A stretch of 64,000 nucleotides of DNA, from assembly GCA_010279815.1 (NCBI GenBank), contig QEOQ01000479.1:68477-132476 (forward strand), read 5' to 3'. A program made the translations under genes and the position numbers. Shown in pieces: positions 45,382-64,000 of the stretch; the first letter of the stretch is position 1; the number at the start of each line of letters is the position of its first letter. Source of the stretch: Brachionus plicatilis. Taxonomy: Eukaryota; Rotifera; Eurotatoria; Ploima; Brachionidae. The notes beneath the pieces are model-generated. The model worked only from the letters and a program-made list of their open reading frames with translations, searched no databases and was not told the DNA's origin.

Positions 45382-46689
45382 TTAATAAAATCTTTTCTTG
45401 GTTCGTCTTTGTTTTTCATAGAAATTGTATCCAAAGTATAAGACACCTAACACTAATCCGATAACAATTATTGAAATAAACATTATTTTGATTATGCGCC
45501 AAAATGTTGACGGCTTGGCTTCATCAACAAGTTCTAAAATAGATATTTAACAATTAAAAAAAATCAATAAAACAATCATTTAAGTTTACCTTTTTGTTCA
45601 GGAAAAGAGGCTGCACTCGGTTCAATCAAAGAGTGATCAATTGGCTCGTTCTGTAAATAAAGAATTTAAATTCAAAAAATTTAAAAAGCCATTCTTACTT
45701 TTCTTGGTGATTCTAATTTATAAAATTTAACACTGATTACGTCATGATTATCTTTAAAAAAAAATTTAAAACTTAAAAATTTACTTATAAAATCTCTTAC
45801 CGCTTAAATCGCCAGTGGCAGCTGAAAATCCAATAAAATATTTGGTTGGTAGTTTTATGTTATCAATGCTAAAGCATTCTTTCCATGCATTTTTGTTGTC
45901 AACATCAGTAGAAACCTTTTTGATTTGATTGTTTTCATAATTTTAAAATTTAGATCAATCAGTATTTAAACCCTTACAGTTAATTTATAATTTTGGTACC
46001 TAACAGCCAAAAATGTATCATAATCTTTATTTCTAAGAGATGCCTCACATCCACCCAAAGCAGTATTAATTCCATCTTTATCGTGGTCATAATGTAAACT
46101 GCCGTTGTTTATCATTGCTGAAATATACGGATGAACATGCTTTAACAAATTTCTTTAGATTTAATCAAAATTTTCTTTTTCAATTTACATTATTGGGTCC
46201 ATTATAATTTGCATACGTGTCAAGAATCACGCCAAGACCAGTAAAATAATCTTTGTTGCCAAAAACTGGACCTAGAATATTTCTTTCTTTGGTATACCAC
46301 ATTGCAAATCCATCTCCGAACAAGTCTTTGCCATGGCCGTGCACATGGAATTGGAATTGTATTTCCCAATCGGTGTATTCAACTGGCTAAATACAAATTT
46401 AATTAGATCATAGTTTCAAATATAAAATTCCAAAAATTACAATTGTATTCCATAAAGCACCTTGTAAACTTTGCGAATCAGATGTTAATCTGACAAATTT
46501 GTTACTAACAATTGTGCTGCCGATAAAATCCCAAAATGGAACTCCAGCACTTGAACCACCATATGGCTTGATCAAAGTATGCTCACGTCTCAATAGTTCG
46601 CTAAGTCCATCGCGATTTTGCAACGATTCTTTGGCAAAAATCACCAAAACAATCAATAAATTTACAAATTTGAGCTTGTTCAAAAGCAT
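45382..46689 (-). CDS. LMAN2: L-type lectin, VIP36 / LMAN2 family (ER-Golgi cargo receptor)
   Basis: Seven exons (46441-46689, 46189-46386, 45978-46139, 45801-45915, 45699-45751, 45590-45650, 45382-45533) with matching phases give 329 residues (human LMAN2 is 356). A signal peptide (LLNKLKFVNLLIVLVIFA) leads into the lectin domain: RREHTLIKPYGG, VPFWDFIGSTIVSN, HGHGKDLFGDGFAMWYTKER, VILDTYANYN, HPYISAMINNGSLHYDHDKDG, then YFIGFSAATGDLSDNHDVIS. The D, N and H residues of the calcium and mannose sites are present. A membrane helix (FISIIVIGLVLGVLYFGY) and a short cytosolic tail ending KKRFY follow; the aromatic end serves as ER-exit signal in this family. These lectins bind high-mannose glycoproteins and move them between ER and Golgi. 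The start is the ATG directly before the signal peptide. Head to head with DDX41. Confidence 0.92.
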
Positions 46690-47053
46690 ATTCACAATCA
46701 GACAACACTTAACAAGCACCCAATATCTAAATAAAAATATAAGTTCTTATAAATGTAAAGTCACAGATCTATAAGCAAAAAAATAAATTATCTTTAAAGT
46801 GATAGTGAAAGTTATTTTCTTAAATTTATAACGTGTAACATTTGTATTAGGTCTTTAAATGATTTTTCTTAAATGTGTACATGTAATTTCTAGCTTAAAT
46901 ATGTTGAGTATAAAATGAAATTTGATTAAAAGTTAATTTTTGTTTGAATATTTTTGACAAAGACACATTTTTTTGGCTTTCTAAAAAATTTTGAAATTTT
47001 TTTAAATATATTATTTTGAATTGAATGGTTCTAGTTTTTTTTTAAATTAAAAA
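46690..47053. promoter_or_regulatory. Shared divergent promoter region of LMAN2 and DDX41
   Basis: The two start codons point away from each other across 364 bp, so both promoters must lie here or overlap. No sharp motif was recognised. Confidence 0.5.
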
Positions 47054-50234
<3,181 letters not shown>

Positions 50235-51922
50235 ATTGTGTTAAATTTTTGATCACTAAATTTTTCTCATTTATATTTTATGATATTGAATCAATAAATT
50301 TGGTTTTATTTTTAAATGTTAAACGAAAAATTCCAACTAAATAGTTTAGTAGAAAATTTGAACAGCAAAAGTTTTGAAAATGCCACCAAGGCAAAAGCCA
50401 TTTTTAAAATAATCATGTTACAACTTAAAAATTTGATTTAAAGTATTGTGTTTAGTGTGAGGATTTAAATTGTTTGTTATCTTTTATCACCATACAATAA
50501 GCCCACGAAAAAAAATAAGCTTTAATGATTTACATTAATTAGAGTAGATATTTTATGGAATATCAGGCAGATTCTATTTTGAATGGCAAATGCCGTCATT
50601 ATTCAATCTCAAAACAAAGAATAATTAATTGCATTTAGTTTGAATACATTCGAGACTTGGTAGAGAGGTAAAGTTTCTTATTTTAACTCTTATTCATCCA
50701 AGACTGGTTAAAAATTACCTCAACAAATTTTTTGATTAATTTTTTTTTTTAAAACAATGATTTTTTCTTTTGCTATTTTAATTATTTTTAAGTTTTTTTG
50801 ATTACGACTTTTCATATCAGCAATTTGAAATAAAAATTTTAAAAAAATCAAAACTTTTTTTTTTCATTTTAGACTGATTAGAGTTAAAATTAATATTTTT
50901 ACCTTATCAGAAATAATTTTCTCAAAGAAAATCCCTAGTATTCTGTTTCATCGAAGTAAACTTACCAAAAAATAATTTACTTAATTTCCTTATTTAAAAA
51001 TATTAAATATAAATTATTTTATCTTTATTCGATCAAATATTTAGTGTTCTAGATAAATCAATAATTTATTTCGAAAACTAATCCTTAAAAGGAACTCAGT
51101 AATAAATCAAAAATAAGGCCATTTTTTATCTAGAGAAAGCTCTTTTAATAAAATCTATAAATCAATCAAACTATTCTCAAATTATTTGTTATCATTTATT
51201 CAAAAAATTAGATTATTTATTTTGAGAAACTAAAAAAAACAAATGAATTAAATTTCAAGTGAAAGCGATAGCTTAAATCCCTAGTTTTGGTTGAAATCAA
51301 ATTTTAAATGATTCGTCATCAGTCCAAGTTCTTAATTATGATTTAATATTATTATTCAAATCTTCTATAAAATAAAATTTTAAAAGATCAAAAATTGATT
51401 TTTAGATAAAGGCATCTATTTATTTGATTAATTAATAGGGATTAAATGATTCACAATTTTTAATTATTTTTTTCCGTTTTATATGTTAAAATCAGCACAC
51501 ATTTTTAAAAATATTTAAAATATTTTTTCAATCATGCGTCTTGTAAGAAGCTGAACGCTATTTGGAAGCGCTAAATTATTTTATTAATTATTAGGAATTC
51601 ATTGATTTAGATATTCAAAAACTTGTAAAATATTTTCAGTAAAATATGGAGTCCCATATTAAAACTGAACTTAAGATAGAATCGTTTTGTAATTTTATTA
51701 ATTATTAACAATTTAATGATTGATATATTGAAAAAAAAATATTTTTTTTTTACTTTTTATTAGGTAAAATTAAAACAAATATTACTAAAAAAATATAAAA
51801 AAAAATTCTTTTTTTTTCACGATCTTTTTGTGTATCCGTCTTGAAAAAATTATAAAGAAGCAATAATTTGAATCAAATTTTTTTAAATATTTTTAGATAG
51901 CAATTGTCAAAGGACGAATAAT
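50235..51922. other. 1.7-kb intergenic stretch, DDX41 to DYNLL
   Basis: Two 3' ends converge here. AT-rich; DDX41 AATAAA near 50292. No gene, repeat or RNA recognised. Confidence 0.5.
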
Positions 51923-59464
<7,542 letters not shown>

Positions 59465-60772
59465 TTTGTAAAAAATTTGTTTTAAATTTTAGTTTAGTTT
59501 GATACTGAATCGTGATTATTAAGTAACATTCGTTTTAAATTATAAAGACAAGTTACATTTGTACATTTGTTAAAATTTTACACATTAGCTTTTAAAATGG
59601 TAAGATTGTTTAGCTAGCAAAAATAGCTGAATTTTTTAGATTTTTTCTCAATTAACAAATTATAATTTTATAAAACATTAAAAATTTTAAGAAATTTTGC
59701 TTACAATCATATTTTTCATGTTAAAATTTTAATTTAAGGCTCTTTTTTAATTATCATCTAATTTCATCAGTAAATTATTTTTCTAAATTAACTTTAAAAA
59801 AAGAAAATGGTGTCTCTTCAGACAAAGTTGGTCTACAAATGTTTCCAAAATTAAAAAAAGAAATCCAATAGTTCAATTTAAAGTATTTTCTTTTACCTTT
59901 TTACGAAAAAATGCAATACTCTGAAATTTAAAAATAAAAAACGATAAATTAACAAATAAATGCTTTACTAAAATATATTCTACTCTAATATATACTTGTG
60001 AAAATTTTCAAAAATTAAAAAGAAATTTCGTCATCATCAATCCACTGTAATCCTCTCTGCTTTTTTGAAACTTCCTGCATTTAGTCTAAGGAAGCCGGTG
60101 TTTCTTTGTTTATAAGTGCCGTATTAAAGCCAGCATACAATCAGCAACGTAGCCAGAGAGGGGACTAAGGGTTGCTCAAGTCCTCTTTCCAAAAATTAAA
60201 AGGGGTTAAGCTTCTCTTTAAAAAAATTTTTCTTACTTGGAGCCCACATAAGTCAGTTGTCGTCTTTGAATCATCTATGTTAGTTTTTCAATTTTAAATT
60301 CTTTCAAGAGTTTTTTTCCACTCTTTTCAATGTAGAAAATAATTTTGTTGGACTTTTTCTCAAAGCTATTAACTGATTGTATTTTACCCAAAGTTTTTTC
60401 AAGATCGAAAACTTCATTAAAATTCAGGTTTTTCTGTCTTTGCTATTCAATTGTGTAAAAATAAAACTGATTAAAACATAGCAAGTTTCGCTAAGAATTA
60501 AAAAAGTTTATTAAGTATTATTCATGTCAAAACAACTAATAAACATTAAAGAATTTTATTAAATAAAAATTTAATAAAAATTTAATTTCTATTTACTCAA
60601 GCTTTTTTCAATATTCTTTCTCGTTCTTTAGAATTTAAAAAAAAGCTCTAAAAATTCGGTAATTAAATAAAAATAATTTCAAAAAATTTCATTTACAATT
60701 GAAAAACAATGAATTGAAAAGAAAGAATTAAGTATCAAATGATTTTACAAATATTTAAAAATCAAATAAACA
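59465..60772. other. 1.3-kb intergenic stretch, FECH to TNK2
   Basis: Mostly AT-rich. A more complex segment at 60040-60200 resembles a transposon end (listed separately). FECH promoter near 59.5 kb. Confidence 0.45.
60145..60205 (+). repeat. Possible end of a decayed DNA transposon
   Basis: AGCAACGTAGCCAGAGAGGGGACTAAGGGTTGCTCAAGTCCTC resembles the GTAGCCAGGGGGG-type terminal sequence seen at the ends of some hAT-like elements. The opposite end was not found. Low confidence. Confidence 0.25.
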
Positions 60773-63021
60773 TCAATTAGAACCAAATTTAGAAACTTTG
60801 AAATCATTGAACACGTCTGTCATCACTTTTTGTAAAAGATCATCTAAATTTTCATCTTTGCTTGAACTATTAAAATTTTGCGTCGAATTTCTACAATTAA
60901 AATTCTGATTTTCCTGGTAAACAAACATTTTGTCATCATTTTGAATCAAAAATTTTTCATTAGAAAACTTTTGACTCAGGCTTTGATAGCTTTTTACTTC
61001 ACTAAAAAACGGATTAGTTTTTGAAAAAGACTGATAAGCAGAATTTTGGTATCTGGGCTTATAGTCTTCGTTTTGGTAATAAACATCTTTATTTGGTAAA
61101 GAAACGGCCATATCTTTGAAGAAATTCTGATTTTGATATTGATTGTCATTTTGATTAATTGTCAAATTCGGAATATCTAGTAAACTAACCTGATTTGGTT
61201 GAGTTAAAGGCTCAGAACGAGAAATAACAAATTTATCATCAAAAAGACCAATTAGATCGTCAAAATAAGAACTTGATTCCGAATTTGAGTTTTCAGATTC
61301 GATTTTCGGATTATTTATTTCCCCATTTGAATCATCTTCATTTCCCATTAAATCAGGAGGAGTCAATGGATTACTCAAGAATAGTTCGTCAATTTTCCCT
61401 GGATTACCCCACACATTTTTCGAATCTGCTCCCATATGACCTGTATGTATAAAACTATTTTTCAAAGGTAAGCTTATGTCTTCACCTTTTAATCTTCTTT
61501 GGGCATCTAGCATGGCTCTTGGAAAACTACCAGTAAGCAATGTTCTATTATTTTGTCCCTTCCACCAATATTTATCCGCATATCCATCTATAATTGTGAT
61601 AGAATCTCCGCGTTCTAACTCTAACCTTTCTGCTTCATTGAAGTTATCTTTAGCTTTCATTTCGATTAATCTAAATTCTTTGATGGCTTTTTTTAAAATT
61701 CCAAAACTTGGTCTTTCGTCAGGCTTTTTGGACCAGCACAAATTAATTATTTTATAAAATTCTCTAGAACACATGTAGGGTATAGATAAACGCTTGCCTT
61801 CGGTATCAATTTTTTGGTAAATTTGTGCCGCTGTCAAATTTGGCCAGGGCTGATCGCCGAAAGAAAAAATTTCCCAAACAGTAACACCAAAAGCCCAGAC
61901 ATCAGATTTGATTGAGAATATTTTTTCTCGGATACTCTCAGGTGGATACCAAGCACATGGTATCTTATGATTTTCATTCATTGTATAATGCCCATTAACA
62001 GCGTTCCTGGACATTCCAAAATCGCATATTTTAACATGATCCAAACTTTTTAGGAGAATATTTCTGGCTGCGAGATCTCGATGGATTAAATTTTTTATTT
62101 CCAGATATTCCATTCCATCAGTTATCTGATAGATGTAAGAATACAATTTAGTGAGAGGTACATTTTTAAGTTGACGATTTTGGCGCAAATATTTCAACAA
62201 AGATCCATTAGGTGCCAATTCTGTTACCATTGATATTATTGAATTTTCATCACCAGAGCCATTCATGATTACGCCGTAAAGTTTTGTCAGATTTACATGA
62301 TCCAAGCCACACATGCAGCTAATCTCGTTTACAATGTCAATAATCGATTGACGCTTGTCTGAATCATCTAATTCTAGACCGTTTTCATGAAGACATTTAA
62401 TGGCAACAGTTATCTGAAATAAAATTTTCTACTATTTTTTTAAAGCTTTTTCAAAAAAAAAACTTTTTGTCCATTTGGAGATTTCCATATTCCTTTTTTG
62501 ACTATTCCAAAGTTTCCTTTGCCTATTATTTCCTCTCCAGTTTTATTTTTACAGATTTCAATGTCTTTTGGATTGATAACAATTGAAATACCATTTAGTT
62601 TAACTTGGGATTTTGTCGATCCATTTTGAATTTGATTGACGATTTTTCTTTTTGATAAAACTCGGATAAATTTGTTTGAATTGCTTAGCTTAAATTATTT
62701 TAGAAGAAGTGAAAAATATTTTAGAAATTTTGATTAATGAAAAATGAATGATTCTGTTAGACCTACTTCGGGTGAGACTGGGGAATTGGGCGGTAAAGGC
62801 GCCGGTCTACTTGGAAGAATTGACTTTTTGGCTTTATTTACAGCATCGGTGAGTCTCCTAATAGCGGGCTTAGATAGACCGATTTTTTCCAAGTCTTTTG
62901 ATTTGACATATTCAAAATGTGAAAGGCGAGTTATTTGTAGACTTTCACTTATTTTTGGCCAAAATTTTTCAAGCTGAATTTCAAGCAAAAGTCTGTAAAC
63001 TTCATTAGATTCCTGATCCAT
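60773..63021 (-). CDS. TNK2: ACK-family non-receptor tyrosine kinase
   Basis: Three exons (62767-63021, 62464-62688, 60773-62413), all phase 0, give 706 residues. The order is that of ACK1: SAM-like N-terminal domain (about 5-70; SLQITRLSHFEYVKSKDLEK), kinase domain (about 125-390) with GKGNFGIV loop, VAIK lysine, HRDLAARN catalytic loop and DFGMSR, then SH3 (about 400-455; YADKYWWKGQNNRTL) and the CRIB-like stretch SFIHTGHMGADSKNVWG that binds Cdc42-GTP. After the region PLTPPDLMGNEDD the tail is N/Q/S-rich and lacks the long proline-rich and UBA segments of human TNK2 (about 1038 residues). The usual Ala-Pro-Glu motif reads PPES. Intron 2 has a weak donor (GTTTTT). The start ATG at 63021 was preferred because an upstream ATG out of frame stops at once. 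Confidence 0.93.
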
Positions 63022-64000
63022 GGTTAAAATATTCAATGCATTTATTTAAACATTTGAAACAAGTTTTTAAAGTTTTTTCCTAGTTATTTAAGCCCCATTT
63101 AAACTCTTGAGTCTGTCTAAATTCATCCTGTGATAAGAAAAATTTAAGCGCTGTTCTTTTTAATCATTAGTTTAGTATTCACCATCAAAGATAAATAAAT
63201 AATCTTCTAATTATTGAGGGTTTGTTTTATTTTATTTTAATATTATTTTAAAAATTTATGTTGAAATTATTTGATTGTGTTATTACTACTCGTGTTTGAG
63301 AGATTATGATCTTATTTTAAAAAGAGTATTTAATTTTGTCTTGGGATTATTTTTTTAATTCAACATTAAATTAAGATCAAAAAAATTGAATTGAATGAAG
63401 CCCAGTTCAGGAGAAATTTTCTAAATAAGATCAATACAAACGAACAAGTTTAGTCATACATCCAGTCTTTATTATTTTTATTTTAAAGCTTTTTAAAATT
63501 TATAAATATCTAAAATTTAATAATAATAAAAATAATCTAGTTCAGGAAAACTTGATAGAAAGCCTTTAAGGTAGCTCCTTACGCAACTCATTTGAATCAT
63601 ACTAAATCCAGAATTAGACGTAATTTACCAAAAATGATCTAGGCAAATACAGTAATAATTCACTTTCTTATTTATTTCACAAACTATTGAAGTAAAGGTT
63701 AATCTTGTCTTTAACTTAATACCAATAAAAATGAATTCTTTTTGACTCTCAATTTTATAAGTATAAATCTTTTAAATAAAAAAACTATGCTTGGAGAATC
63801 ATAAAATAAGACTTTCCAACTTGGATTTACTTTTAATATTACAATATTTTGACATTAGATTCCTATTTAGATAAATAATATAGCATCAATATGCTTATAT
63901 GGTTTTTGACATTAGAATCATTTAAAAAGTAAATTTTTGACAATTATTATTTAAAATTAAACTCATTTGACATCAATTTACTATATATCTATCTACAAAA
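63022..64000. other. Upstream flank of TNK2
   Basis: AT-rich with an AATAATAATAAAAATAAT run near 63520. No gene or element recognised. Confidence 0.5.

Overview
The window is AT-rich animal DNA (bases about three quarters A+T by eye). It carries intron-split genes whose products match metazoan proteins: TRAP-delta, ZZEF1, an L-type lectin, DDX41, dynein light chain, ferrochelatase and ACK/TNK2. Most introns are about 50 nt with GT-AG ends, and many acceptors read AAG rather than a long pyrimidine tract. This style, together with the base composition, resembles a monogonont rotifer such as Brachionus. That assignment is an inference from gene style, not proven. A run of 126 Ns (32939-33064) shows this is a scaffold.

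Layout. 1-1345: decayed non-LTR reverse transcriptase (minus strand), interrupted by a small inverted-repeat element. 1663-2215: SSR4 (plus). 2216-7090: repeat-rich, with a retrotransposon 3' end, a GC-rich foldback element of inverted 103-bp tandem repeats and a second retrotransposon-like tail. 7179-8371: an unrecognised coiled-coil protein with a good RFX X-box in its promoter. 12560-14107: a PDZ plus divergent Dbl-homology protein. 14230-16686: three tandem minus-strand genes for tiny single-pass membrane proteins of the ATP synthase subunit k (DAPIT) type. 17263-31831: ZZEF1 (minus), 20 exons, about 3290 residues, with nineteen introns in the first third and none in the last 6.4 kb. 35534-43581: a large Ras-family GEF (plus, 12 exons). 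44223-44658: a DNA element with 53-bp terminal inverted repeats holding an AT-hook exon. 45382-46689 LMAN2-like lectin (minus) and 47054-50234 DDX41 (plus) are head to head. 51923-52192: DYNLL (minus), also with an upstream X-box. 57902-59464: ferrochelatase (minus). 60773-63021: ACK/TNK2 tyrosine kinase (minus).

The genes are ordinary housekeeping and signalling genes without operon logic: ER translocation and export (SSR4, LMAN2), mitochondrial ATP synthase and haem synthesis (subunit k-like genes, FECH), RNA splicing and DNA sensing (DDX41), GTPase and kinase signalling (PDZ-DH, RasGEF, TNK2) and cilia or dynein (X-box gene, DYNLL). The most unusual items are the three-gene subunit k cluster, the AT-hook-carrying inverted-repeat element, the foldback element, the two X-boxes and the lopsided intron distribution of ZZEF1. 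All splice models were built by hand from GT/AG sites and reading-frame continuity, without transcripts.
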